Below, piece after piece: positions 37,848 to 46,433 of a stretch of DNA of 64,000 nt. Numbering within the stretch: the stretch's first letter is position 1; each line of letters begins with the position of its first letter. Source of the stretch: Bacillus sp. 03113 (GTDB lineage Bacteria > Bacillota > Bacilli > Bacillales > Cytobacillaceae). The notes under the pieces were generated by a model that was not told the origin of the DNA, searched no databases, and worked only from the letters and a program-made list of their open reading frames with translations. The stretch lies in the NCBI RefSeq assembly GCF_006546985.1, contig NZ_VATK01000004.1, forward strand, positions 1 through 64,000. The letters are read 5' to 3'. The position numbers were made by a program, and so were the translations under genes.

Positions 37848-38857
37848 CGTCTTTTTCCTGCCGCTAAAGAAGTCGATCTTTCTACGATCTCTTTAATCAA
37901 TGCTTCTACTGTGATTCCGCTTGCCTCTCCTTCAAAATTAAGCCAGATACGATGTCTTAGAACTGGAATGGATACTTGCTTTAAATCACCTGTTGAAATA
38001 TGGTATCTTCCTTGAGATAAAGCTCTAGCTTTAGCCATTTGGATCATGCTTTGCAAACCCCTTGGACCGCTTCCATACTGAACATAATTTTTTACATCCT
38101 CTGAAGACTCTTCTGAACTAGGATGAGTTGCAGAAATAATATTCACGGCTATTTGCAAAACCTCATCGGAAACGAGAATCTTTTTTGCTAGCTGTTGGTA
38201 GTGATTGATTTCGGTTGAATCGACTATTTTTCGTAGATCAATTTTTTTCGTTCCAGTCGTTCTGTTAATAATCTCTTTAAGTTCAGCTTTTGAAGGATAA
38301 ACCATTTTCACCTTACAAAGAAATCGATCCATTTGTGCTTCTGGAAGCGGGTAGGTTCCCTCCATATCAATTGGATTTTGGGTGGCCATTACAAAAAAGG
38401 GGCTTTCTATTTTTTTTGTATCCCCAATAACGGTAACCGTTTTCTCTCCCATTGCCTCAAGCAAGGAGCTCTGTGTTTTCGGTGTTGCCCGATTGATTTC
38501 ATCCGCTAACACAAGATTCGCAAAAATGGGACCTGGATGAAAAACAAAGCTTTGCTTTCCATCCAGACTAGGCTGCAGGAGCATCGTCCCAGTAATATCG
38601 GATGGCATAAGATCAGGTGTAAATTGTATTCTCGAAAACGATAAATCTAATACTTCGGAAAGGGTACGGATAAGCATCGTTTTTCCTAATCCCGGCAGTC
38701 CTTCTAACAGAACATGTCCACCTGACAGAATACTCCACAACACCTGTTCAATCACCGTTTCTTGCCCGACAATAAATGTGTGAATTTCTTCTTTTATTAA
38801 TTGCAGCTTTTCATAAGCATTTAAAATATCCTGTTCTAGTTGTACCTCATCTTTCAT
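37844..38857 (-). CDS. MoxR family AAA+ ATPase
   Basis: A 337-residue ATPase with Walker A EGLPGLGKTML (about 53-63), Walker B LVLADEINRATPKTQ (about 117-131), sensor 1 MATQNP and the lid domain. MoxR proteins act as chaperone-like ATPases that insert cofactors or remodel VWA-containing partners. Its Shine-Dalgarno (AAGGAG) includes the stop codon of the preceding gene. The DUF58 and two VWA products encoded just downstream are the expected partners. Confidence 0.95.
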   Translation of the reverse strand: MKDEVQLEQDILNAYEKLQLIKEEIHTFIVGQETVIEQVLWSILSGGHVLLEGLPGLGKTMLIRTLSEVLDLSFSRIQFTPDLMPSDITGTMLLQPSLDGKQSFVFHPGPIFANLVLADEINRATPKTQSSLLEAMGEKTVTVIGDTKKIESPFFVMATQNPIDMEGTYPLPEAQMDRFLCKVKMVYPSKAELKEIINRTTGTKKIDLRKIVDSTEINHYQQLAKKILVSDEVLQIAVNIISATHPSSEESSEDVKNYVQYGSGPRGLQSMIQMAKARALSQGRYHISTGDLKQVSIPVLRHRIWLNFEGEASGITVEALIKEIVERSTSLAAGKRR

Positions 38858-38864
38858 ACCATAC

Positions 38865-40496
38865 CTACTCCTTATCTGGATCTATATTTGAAAAGTAATT
38901 TTTAACCATATCTTCTAAATCTGTCGGAAGTTTATATCTTTCTGTACTTTCACGATATGCCTTTTCATATTCACCATACACTTCTTGATACGGTCTGATA
39001 CTGCCTTTAAGCACGAGGCCATCTCCATCCATTTGTTGGCCTTGAGTCCCTGCACCTAGCTCGCCAGTATCCTGTTCGGTTCGATTTTCTCCCTTTGCAT
39101 ATTCAGGAATCGTTAGCAACTCTCTAGAGCCCGACCCAAGCCCTGCTCCAGAGCCATTCCCGTTTCCAGATCCCGAACCATTACCACTGCCGCCTGAACC
39201 TGATCCACTTCCCGTTCCTGAACCATTGCCACTGTTGCCTGGACCTGTACCATTACTGTTACTACTTCCATTTCCTGCTCCTTGCCCATTCTGATTATTA
39301 CTGCTATTAGGGTTTTCGCTTGTGTTTCCGCCATTATTACTAGTGTTAGGCGTTGTTGACGGATTTCCGCTAGAATTAGAAGGATTATTGCTTTGACCAG
39401 AGCTTGCTTGACCGCCTTCTTGTGATCCATTTGCATTCGAAAGGGCTAGTGAAGATGATTCAAGACCGTTTGCAGCCATTTGCTCCTGTAGATTTTGAGC
39501 TGAATTTTTTAAGCTTGTTTCCGCTTGAGCCAGCTCTTGTACTTGTCTGTCTGCTTGAGCCGCTGCTTTTAATTCTTTTGCAAGCTGTTCAAGCTCCTTT
39601 TCCGTTAAGGAACGGTTTTGATTCGTAAGATTTTTCCATGAATTTCTTTGATGATCAGAGAATTGATTCCAATTTTTATTTGCCTCTCTTAATGCATTTT
39701 CGATCTCAGAGATGTTTTGACTTTTTAATGATTCGGAAAGATTTTGAAATTCTTTATCATTGAGCACAGGTTGAAACGAATTCCATTTCTTTTTGTTTTC
39801 TTGCTCTTTTATTTGTTTTAACTCCAGCTGCTTGACTTGTTTCTCCATTGTCTTTAGAGCTTCCCGCGGTGTCTTTGCCTGATTCAATTCATGAACTGTT
39901 TTTGCCAGCTCTTCCTTAACTGAGGGCTCCTTTACTTTTTTCATTTCTTTTTTTAACTCTTTTTTTGCGTCTGACAAGAGTTCGATCTCAGTTTCTCTTT
40001 TCTTGGCCAAGTCCCATTTTTCAAAGGAAAATTGATGCAATAGTGTGGATGAGAAGAGGAAAAGGAAAAAAAGAACAATCCACTTCGGATAAAAATATAT
40101 TTTTTTTCGTTGTAAAACGAGTGGCATCTGTTTTTTCATTAAACGTACGGTTTTCAATAATTGAAGTCTCTCCATTGCCCCATTTCGATTTAAGAACGAA
40201 AATGCCGTAACCACATCATCCTCCTCTACAAATCCATTAAAGACATGAGCAGCTGCTGAGACATCAGGGCGACTGTACCATAGACGGAAACAGATGAAGC
40301 CGATAAGAAGGATGCAGCCAATGAAAAAGAAGGTGAAAAAAAAGGGAATGATCCATACACTAGCTATTAATCGCATAATAAGGAACAACCCTCCTGCTAT
40401 CATTAGCAGGAGTTGCACTTCCTTTAATAATTGCTCCCAAAATAATTCTCTTTGAATTGGCTTGAGCAGAGAATAAAATTGTTTCTTTTCGTCCAT
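38865..40496 (-). CDS. Membrane protein with coiled coil and long Gly/Ser/Asn-rich linker
   Basis: A 543-residue protein not recognised by name. It has two N-terminal membrane helices (about 25-75), a third at about 138-158, a long Glu/Lys/Gln-rich coiled coil (about 165-345), a low-complexity Gly/Ser/Asn stretch of about 105 residues (353-457) and a conserved-looking C-terminal segment (RELLTIPEYA to VKNYFSNIDP). The arrangement resembles DUF4175-like proteins of Bat operons, with most of the chain probably outside the membrane. It lies 36 bp after the permease gene and 7 bp before moxR. Confidence 0.75.
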   Translation of the reverse strand: MDEKKQFYSLLKPIQRELFWEQLLKEVQLLLMIAGGLFLIMRLIASVWIIPFFFTFFFIGCILLIGFICFRLWYSRPDVSAAAHVFNGFVEEDDVVTAFSFLNRNGAMERLQLLKTVRLMKKQMPLVLQRKKIYFYPKWIVLFFLFLFSSTLLHQFSFEKWDLAKKRETEIELLSDAKKELKKEMKKVKEPSVKEELAKTVHELNQAKTPREALKTMEKQVKQLELKQIKEQENKKKWNSFQPVLNDKEFQNLSESLKSQNISEIENALREANKNWNQFSDHQRNSWKNLTNQNRSLTEKELEQLAKELKAAAQADRQVQELAQAETSLKNSAQNLQEQMAANGLESSSLALSNANGSQEGGQASSGQSNNPSNSSGNPSTTPNTSNNGGNTSENPNSSNNQNGQGAGNGSSNSNGTGPGNSGNGSGTGSGSGSGGSGNGSGSGNGNGSGAGLGSGSRELLTIPEYAKGENRTEQDTGELGAGTQGQQMDGDGLVLKGSIRPYQEVYGEYEKAYRESTERYKLPTDLEDMVKNYFSNIDPDKE

Positions 40497-40532
40497 ATTT
40501 CTCCCTTCAATCCTTTGATCATTTAAATGAAT

Positions 40533-41378
40533 CTATATTTTCTTTGCTTTCATTATAGGCCTTAATTTTCGAATACTGATTAATAAAGCTGCGGCGAAGA
40601 TCAACGTGTAAGATACCAAATAAGCTAGCCACACTGGAAAGTGAATACCTGTTAACCGAACAAATTCCTCCGAAAATTCTGGCTGCAGTAGCATTGTCAT
40701 AATCATAGGCGGATTCAGCATGGCAGTAAAATATGGAAAGGGTGACGTCACTTGTGTACCTGAAAACCCTTGGGTTAATTGCATAAGTATTAAGGTTAAG
40801 ATGGCTGTCCCACCCGCAAGAAAAAGAGTCATGCTATAGGAAGTAACCATCGAAACGATTGTTTTTCTTATTAAAGTAGAGAACAGAACACCTAAACTAC
40901 CATATACTAGGATGGTAAAAATGAAAAATCCTAAAGTCATTAGCACCTGACCAGGTGAGATCCCGCCGAATAAAAACACAAAGCTATATAAAGGCAAACT
41001 CGCAAGCATAAGAAGAACAAGATATGAGAGAGAAGAAACAAGCTTGCCTATGATAATATTTGTTGAGCTTTGTGTGGTTGTGAGAAGAATGTTCAACGTT
41101 TGTCTTTCTCTTTCACTGCTTATTACTCCACCCGTCAATCCTGGAGTTATAAATAAAATTAATCCAAGCTGTAAATAAGAAAGAATCATAAACATCGTTC
41201 TGCTTTCCTCTGGCTTAAAAAATCGCTGCCCGCTTGCAACCATCACCAAGGAGATAAAGCCGATAATAAAAATACTAAAAGCTAATATATAAAATAAAAC
41301 TCCGAGAAAGCTCTTTCCCGACCGAAATCGCAATTTAAATTCTTTATTTAACACCGGATTCATCAATTGATTTTTCAA
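40533..41378 (-). CDS. ABC-2 type transporter permease
   Basis: A 281-residue integral membrane protein with about six membrane helices (about 28-48, 70-90, 112-134, 144-166, 176-200, 250-268) and the ABC-2 motif GGVISSERERQTLNILLTT. It is the natural partner of the ATPase encoded at 42954-43880. The start is a TTG at 41378 with AGGAGG 10 nt upstream; an ATG five codons later is too far from it. The Shine-Dalgarno lies just beyond the iscB stop, so the permease reading frame and its ribosome binding site are intact despite the insertion. Confidence 0.88.
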   Translation of the reverse strand: MKNQLMNPVLNKEFKLRFRSGKSFLGVLFYILAFSIFIIGFISLVMVASGQRFFKPEESRTMFMILSYLQLGLILFITPGLTGGVISSERERQTLNILLTTTQSSTNIIIGKLVSSLSYLVLLMLASLPLYSFVFLFGGISPGQVLMTLGFFIFTILVYGSLGVLFSTLIRKTIVSMVTSYSMTLFLAGGTAILTLILMQLTQGFSGTQVTSPFPYFTAMLNPPMIMTMLLQPEFSEEFVRLTGIHFPVWLAYLVSYTLIFAAALLISIRKLRPIMKAKKI

Positions 41379-41423
41379 GAAGTTTCAACCTCCTACCAAA
41401 AATATGTTAATTTATAAAAAAAT

Positions 41424-42656
41424 CTATACAAACCATTGAATCTTATTGCATTTCCATAATAGTTTTAATCTATTCATGCCGTATCTTTTCAACTTTTCTC
41501 CATTAAAAGTAGTGATATTACACTGATTTTTGTCTGGATATAAAGCAGTAATCCAGCCTATATAAAATTCTCCATTCCTTTTTGTGTATTTTACAATATC
41601 TCTATGATTAAAGCCCTTTACTTCTTTTGTTTTTCCCTGCCTTTTTCTTCTCATCGGCCGAATTTTGTACTCTTTAATATCCACGTTATTTCCATTTAAA
41701 TTTGCAATCATTAGCGCATCATTTGAATGTGTCTTTTCTACTTCATAGTCAATCCTTTTATTCGCTGTATCGCATCCTGTTGTCAATTCTAAGCTTGCTC
41801 GTTTTGAAAGTTCATTTCTTAAATAGGTTTTCCCTTGCATCACATGTTGGACATAATCGAATCGAATGTTTTTTCCCTTGATTATCGAATAAAATTCATC
41901 TGCATAGTTCATTTCATGATTCCCTATAAAAGAATGACAATCTGAACATAGTGTGATTAAATTACTGATTGTATTTGCCCCGCCAAATCTTTTTGGTGTA
42001 ATATGATGGGCTTCTAATCTACATTCTTTTGCCCCGCATTTTTTGCATTGAAATTGATCTCTTAATAACGTTGCTTTACGAAGGTTTTCATCTAAACGAT
42101 TAGATTTTTGATATTGCCACTTATAAAGCGTTCTACCTTCTGTCAATTTTCGCACATCGAGTAGTACATCTTCTAATCTAAACTGGTGAATGGGGATCCA
42201 TTTCATTAATTGTTGAACAACTCTCAATATAGCATCTCGCTTTTGTTTAATGGAAGGAGCAATTCTTTCTTTTCGTTTAGAAGAAGAACGATTCTGAAAC
42301 CTTGCTTGACGATACCTTTTATGACTCCTTCTGTACCGTCTATATGCTCTTCGAACATCCATTAACTTTTTGACATCATGACGCTGTTCAATAATCCCTT
42401 TGAATACCGCGATATTCTTTGATTTTCCTTTTTGTACAATTGCAATTCCCGCATATTTGGAACCGTCGTCTATTCCACAAACAAATTCCGATTTGCCTTG
42501 TTCTTTATCGGTTACTTCTTTTTTGAGTTGAATCACCATTGGGTATTTTTTGACAAGAATCGCTCTTCCTTTTCTTATTAAGTACCAACCTTTGTTTTCT
42601 TTAGTAGGACTTAATGGTTTTCCATTTTGATCTAATACAAAACAATAGACAGCCAT
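41424..42656 (-). CDS. iscB: IscB, RNA-guided RuvC/HNH nuclease of the OMEGA class
   Basis: A 410-residue protein of the RRXRR/HNH family that is ancestral to Cas9. Order: an N-terminal PLMP-type domain (NGKPLSPT, about 11-18), RuvC-I with catalytic Asp in CGIDDGSKYAGIAIV (about 63), an Arg-rich bridge helix (RRAYRRYRRSHKRYR), RuvC-II Glu in FRLEDVLLD (about 162), an HNH domain with zinc Cys pairs and LEAHHITPKRFGG, Asn 232 and final His 241, then RuvC-III His/Asp in KTHSNDALMIA (about 310-313), and a C-terminal target-interaction domain. All expected catalytic residues are present. AAAGGAAGG precedes the ATG. It sits alone, with no TnpA transposase, between the two genes of an ABC transporter in the same orientation. 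TnpB is excluded by the HNH insertion. Confidence 0.93.
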   Translation of the reverse strand: MAVYCFVLDQNGKPLSPTKENKGWYLIRKGRAILVKKYPMVIQLKKEVTDKEQGKSEFVCGIDDGSKYAGIAIVQKGKSKNIAVFKGIIEQRHDVKKLMDVRRAYRRYRRSHKRYRQARFQNRSSSKRKERIAPSIKQKRDAILRVVQQLMKWIPIHQFRLEDVLLDVRKLTEGRTLYKWQYQKSNRLDENLRKATLLRDQFQCKKCGAKECRLEAHHITPKRFGGANTISNLITLCSDCHSFIGNHEMNYADEFYSIIKGKNIRFDYVQHVMQGKTYLRNELSKRASLELTTGCDTANKRIDYEVEKTHSNDALMIANLNGNNVDIKEYKIRPMRRKRQGKTKEVKGFNHRDIVKYTKRNGEFYIGWITALYPDKNQCNITTFNGEKLKRYGMNRLKLLWKCNKIQWFV

Positions 42657-42880
42657 TTCTGACTAACCTTCCTTTCGGAGTATCATTCGTCTACCCAATG
42701 TCAATAAGAGGACATGTGTGTTGGTGTTGTCTATACAGGTCATGAGTATAGTTTCTTCCTTTGCACTCACAGAGCAACGGACTGACGAGAACATCCGAGG
42801 GTGTGTGTTTACCTGACTTATCAACGTAGTTCATCACGCAAGAAATTTTTCAACTTTTCACACTCACTAAGGGTGGAGAG
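42657..42880 (-). ncRNA. Candidate omega RNA (HEARO-type) upstream of iscB
   Basis: IscB guide RNAs are encoded directly upstream of the gene on the same strand and often run into its ribosome binding site. This noncoding stretch has no ORF with a good start and contains local stems: CTATAC/GTATAG (42731-42751, 9-nt loop), ATGTC/GACAT (42698-42715), CGGA/TCCG and TTGC/GCAA pairs, and a GTGTG/CACAC long-range option. The 5' end, where the guide would lie, is not determined; it should be near 42880 or a little further upstream. The call rests on location and structure, not on a covariance match. Confidence 0.55.
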
Positions 42881-42891
42881 CAATAAAATAG

Positions 42892-42930
42892 AATAAATCG
42901 AAAAGACAAGTGACCACTTTTCGATCTATT
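42892..42930 (-). other. Strong stem-loop between the ABC ATPase stop and the iscB leader
   Basis: AATAGATCGAAAAG pairs with CTTTTCGATTTATT (14 bp, one G-U) around an 11-nt loop, 24 bp after the ATPase stop, followed by a T-rich stretch. It could be a terminator, or the left-end hairpin of an IS200/IS605-like element. A terminator in this position would not be expected in an undisturbed ATPase-permease operon, so it probably came with the insertion. Confidence 0.55.
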
Positions 42931-42953
42931 TGTCTATAAATTTGCCTACTATT

Positions 42954-43880
42954 TTATTGATCCTTTGTAATTTCCATAAACACATCTTCTAAATTGCTTT
43001 CTTCTTCAGAAAAACTGATGATCGAAATATCGTTTAGAATAGCTTTTTTTAGAAGCTCCCTTTGCTGTTCAAGTGTTCCTTGATAAATAAATTGACATGT
43101 GTTGGCTTCATCCATAATCGTTGCTTTTATGACGAGATGATCATCCTCAAAAAAGGAGACTGCCTTCTCAACATCCGCGATTGTTTTAACCGTAATCGTT
43201 TTTTCCGCTCTTAATTGCTGTTGAATATCAGCAACTGTTCCTTTTGCTACTAATTTTCCTTCATCAATAATTCCGATCACATCACACATTTCTGCGAGTT
43301 CAGGCAATATATGCGATGAAATCAAGATCGTTTTTCCCATACTTTTTAATTCCTTCAGAATTTCTCTCATTTCAACTCTAGCTCTTGGATCAAGACCTGA
43401 TGCTGGTTCATCTAAAATTAAGACTTCCGGATCATGAATTAAGCTTCTTGCTAAACATAGCCTTTGCTTCATTCCTCTTGAAAGCAAGTCAACATAAGCA
43501 TCTTTTTTATGCGATAAATTAACAAGCTCAAGCAACTGAGGAATAAGTCTCTTTCTTTCTGATGAACTAATTCCATAACTAGCCCCATAAAAATCCAAAT
43601 ATTCCTCTGCTTTAAGCTGATCATAAACACCAAAAAAGTCAGGCATATAGCCTATTTGCTTACGAACAAGCTTTGGTTCTTTTAAAATATCATAGCCATT
43701 TACATATGCTGTTCCAGAGGTTGGAGAGAGCAAAGTTGCTAAAATGGAAAAGGTAGTAGATTTTCCAGCACCATTTTGGCCAACAAAACCAAAGACAGTT
43801 CCTTTTTCAATCTGCAAATTCAATGACTCTAACGCTGTAAATTTTCCATATCTTTTTGTTAAATTTAAGATTTCAATCAT
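42954..43880 (-). CDS. ABC transporter ATP-binding protein
   Basis: A 308-residue ATPase of the ABC-2/drug-resistance type with Walker A GQNGAGKSTT (about 35-44), the signature LSRGMKQRL (about 136-144), Walker B VLILDEPASGLDP and the H-loop in LISSHILPE. The C-terminal 90 residues form the usual extra domain of this class (GKLVAKGTVADIQQQL onward). Its ATG overlaps the stop of the preceding gene (ATGA). The permease gene is 1.6 kb downstream, behind iscB. Confidence 0.93.
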   Translation of the reverse strand: MIEILNLTKRYGKFTALESLNLQIEKGTVFGFVGQNGAGKSTTFSILATLLSPTSGTAYVNGYDILKEPKLVRKQIGYMPDFFGVYDQLKAEEYLDFYGASYGISSSERKRLIPQLLELVNLSHKKDAYVDLLSRGMKQRLCLARSLIHDPEVLILDEPASGLDPRARVEMREILKELKSMGKTILISSHILPELAEMCDVIGIIDEGKLVAKGTVADIQQQLRAEKTITVKTIADVEKAVSFFEDDHLVIKATIMDEANTCQFIYQGTLEQQRELLKKAILNDISIISFSEEESNLEDVFMEITKDQ

Positions 43881-46249
43881 GGTGACACCTCTCCTTTTAG
43901 CGTAATCGTTGGCATTTGGACATATGGATCGTCACCCTTTGACTCTTTTTTAAGTCTTAAGATTAGCTCACCATTTTTTGATAAGTATTGCTGCGGGTTG
44001 TCCTCTGCTTCTAATATCAATCGATTACTTTCAACGTTTAAATATTCACCTGTTGTAGGATTGTACAATTGACTGTCAATAAATGAACCGTTTAGGCTAA
44101 TGCGAATCTCATTTAACGAAAGCTTACCCACATTGAACGTTTTTGGAAGTGCAACGCTGAAATCATATTCCCCGTCCTCGAGCAGCATCTCATTCTTTGG
44201 TCCAGCCATTTTTTCAATAATAGCTCCTTTTACTACATTAATGTGTGTTTGCAGCTCTTCACTTTTCAATGTAAAAGGACCTGTATAATTTCCAGATACT
44301 TGTAGCGGAGAGATGATAAGATTTAAACTTTCCTTCTTCGCTTCTTTATCAATTACTTTTACATCTACAACTGGGCTCTTTGTATAGCCAGAAATGACAG
44401 GATCATTACTATTTTGCAGCTTTGACAATAATAAAGAGCTCACAGCACTTTCTAAGCTTTCTTTTTTCATTTTTGAAAAATCTTTATTTGCATGAGGACC
44501 ATTCATGCCCATCCATTCTTTATACGAAGGACTATGTAAATAAGCACTTTTCATTTTATGATTTACATGAATCGTTCCTCCTGCCTTTACATTTCCTAGT
44601 GATATCCTCTCATCCCCAGACCAAATAAATACTTCTGAGAAGTCAATTGGATATTTATTTGTAACACTGCCTTTAAGCGTTTGATTTTCAATTGACAAAT
44701 TTGTTTCAAATTGCCCAGAGATTTTTTTATGGGACTTTCCATATAACGTTCGCGTCGACCAATATTCAACCTTTGGGAGAGAAATAAAATAGTCATTACG
44801 ATTTTCAGAAATGACAGCTTTCTTACTACTTGTTTGGTCATTCGTCAATGGAATAACTTCAAAATCTTTCTTAGGTACACTTAATTGATAATTACCTCCT
44901 GTATTGGAAAGCAAGGTTGTAGCTTGATAGCCTGAGAGATATCCTTGATTCGCCGAGTATACTCCTAACTGATTCAATTGTGGCTTTCCTAAGCGATCTT
45001 TCGCCCCAATGCCAAACATTACAACGGATACAAGTAAAGCGAATGAAGGAATTAACCACCATGCATGCTCTCTTTTATCTATTTTTCTTAGCACAAAATA
45101 GAGAACTGGCACGATTAAAATTAAATAGACCGTAAGTATTAAAATAAAAAGACCAATAGAGAATTGACTTCCTGGAAAGTATTCATTCACTTCCGCAAAT
45201 TGATAGTATAGGTCATCTAATAAATTCCCACTATATTTATTACTATTTATTTCCACATAACTATTTTGATTAAGAAGCTGTTCAAACCAGCCTCCGTATC
45301 CATCCCATGTAGAAATAGCAGGATCACTTAATGAAAAGGCCGTTTGAATAATTTGTCCTTCTCCTATTTTTTTACTAAAAATAACGGGCGTTGAGTCACT
45401 CATTGCAATAACTTGACTAGAAGAATCAATTGATCCTGTGAATATATGAATATTCTTTTCTAAAGGCTGTTTATTTCCATTCTTTAAAAAATCGGTAGAC
45501 ACAGTCATTTCGGCTTCTGGCTTCATTGGCAATAAGGAGTATAAATCTCCATAGGCTTGGCTTGCATTTGAGCTAGCTCCAGCTATTAAGACACCGCCTT
45601 CTTTTATCCAATCCTCGATTGCCTTCTGCTTTTCTTTATCTAATTCGGCTAATGAAAATTGATCAACTATCAGATAATCAAACATTTTTAATCCTTGAGA
45701 CTCATAAGGAACGGTATCTTTTTTCAATTGCATGGATTCAATTGTGGCATCAGGAAGAATCCTCAACTCTTTTAATTGATCATATTGGCTGCTTAGAATC
45801 CCTAAGGAATTACTCGTAATAAAACTAACCTTTAATGACTTATCCCCTGTAAACGGAACTTCCTCCCTATCCTTCCAGCTTCCTTTATATAAGTGAATGG
45901 TAGGTTTATTTTGATATAAAGAAGGATGATCTTCCGTAACCCCCGGTAAAGATATGTGAAAAGTTTTGGAGCTTTTTTCGGGCAGTTCAATCTGGATAAC
46001 TTTGGAGCCTCCAGTCTGATAGGATGGATAAAAATCAATAGTGAGATCTCCTCTAAATAAAGGCCCATCATTTTCAATGGATACTTGAACAGGAAATCCT
46101 ACTCCAGGTGAAACCTTTCCATTTACTCCAGCCTCTAATTTAATTTTAATCATTGGGTTGTTTTCTGCTGTTGCCATATCTGTCATTAAGCATAAAAAAA
46201 ATGACAGAGCTAGCATACTTAAGATTGTGATCTTTATACTCTTGATCAA
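43877..46249 (-). CDS. Exported, membrane-anchored protein with amidotransferase-like domain, first gene of the MoxR/VWA operon
   Basis: A 790-residue protein without a recognised name. A signal-type hydrophobic N-terminus (about 5-28) is followed by a beta-sandwich domain (about 33-125), a GATase-like segment (FDYLIVDQFSLAELD to GGVLIAGASSNASQ, about 190-230), two membrane helices (about 360-385 and 393-413) and a second beta-rich domain to the C-terminus. The layout recalls GldG-like or BatA-like partners of ABC transporters. The start is TTG at 46249 with AGGGGGA upstream. It overlaps the ATPase gene by 4 bp, so the two are coupled. Confidence 0.8.
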   Translation of the reverse strand: MIKSIKITILSMLALSFFLCLMTDMATAENNPMIKIKLEAGVNGKVSPGVGFPVQVSIENDGPLFRGDLTIDFYPSYQTGGSKVIQIELPEKSSKTFHISLPGVTEDHPSLYQNKPTIHLYKGSWKDREEVPFTGDKSLKVSFITSNSLGILSSQYDQLKELRILPDATIESMQLKKDTVPYESQGLKMFDYLIVDQFSLAELDKEKQKAIEDWIKEGGVLIAGASSNASQAYGDLYSLLPMKPEAEMTVSTDFLKNGNKQPLEKNIHIFTGSIDSSSQVIAMSDSTPVIFSKKIGEGQIIQTAFSLSDPAISTWDGYGGWFEQLLNQNSYVEINSNKYSGNLLDDLYYQFAEVNEYFPGSQFSIGLFILILTVYLILIVPVLYFVLRKIDKREHAWWLIPSFALLVSVVMFGIGAKDRLGKPQLNQLGVYSANQGYLSGYQATTLLSNTGGNYQLSVPKKDFEVIPLTNDQTSSKKAVISENRNDYFISLPKVEYWSTRTLYGKSHKKISGQFETNLSIENQTLKGSVTNKYPIDFSEVFIWSGDERISLGNVKAGGTIHVNHKMKSAYLHSPSYKEWMGMNGPHANKDFSKMKKESLESAVSSLLLSKLQNSNDPVISGYTKSPVVDVKVIDKEAKKESLNLIISPLQVSGNYTGPFTLKSEELQTHINVVKGAIIEKMAGPKNEMLLEDGEYDFSVALPKTFNVGKLSLNEIRISLNGSFIDSQLYNPTTGEYLNVESNRLILEAEDNPQQYLSKNGELILRLKKESKGDDPYVQMPTITLKGEVSP

Positions 46250-46359
46250 AAAAATTCCCCCTTTTCTTTCTATGTATACTATTTGACGAAAGTCTACTAC
46301 TTCCTTCTATAGATAATTAGACGAAATAGAACGAATTAATCCCTACAGAAAATGTAAAA

Positions 46360-46406
46360 AAAACAAGAGAATGTCATTATTTTTGGTTTTGACACTCTCT
46401 TGTTTT
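46360..46406 (-). terminator. Rho-independent terminator of the molybdopterin oxidoreductase gene
   Basis: AAAACAAGAGAGTGTCA pairs with TGACATTCTCTTGTTTT (17 bp, one G-U) around a 13-nt loop, continued by a T run. It separates the oxidoreductase from the MoxR/VWA operon, which therefore needs its own promoter in 46250-46359; I could not pick one with confidence there. Confidence 0.9.
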
Positions 46407-46433
46407 ATAAAGGTTCATATTTTTTTCATGAAA

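Noticed and set aside
39113-39436. 107-codon minus-strand frame inside the Gly/Ser/Asn linker region
   Set aside because: It is an alternative frame of the low-complexity coding tract and has no independent start signal.
41424-42656. Alternative reading of iscB as a TnpB, Cas9 fragment or dead HNH pseudogene
   Set aside because: An HNH domain sits between RuvC-II and RuvC-III, excluding TnpB; length and domains are complete for IscB, and no CRISPR repeats or cas genes are near. The frame is uninterrupted.
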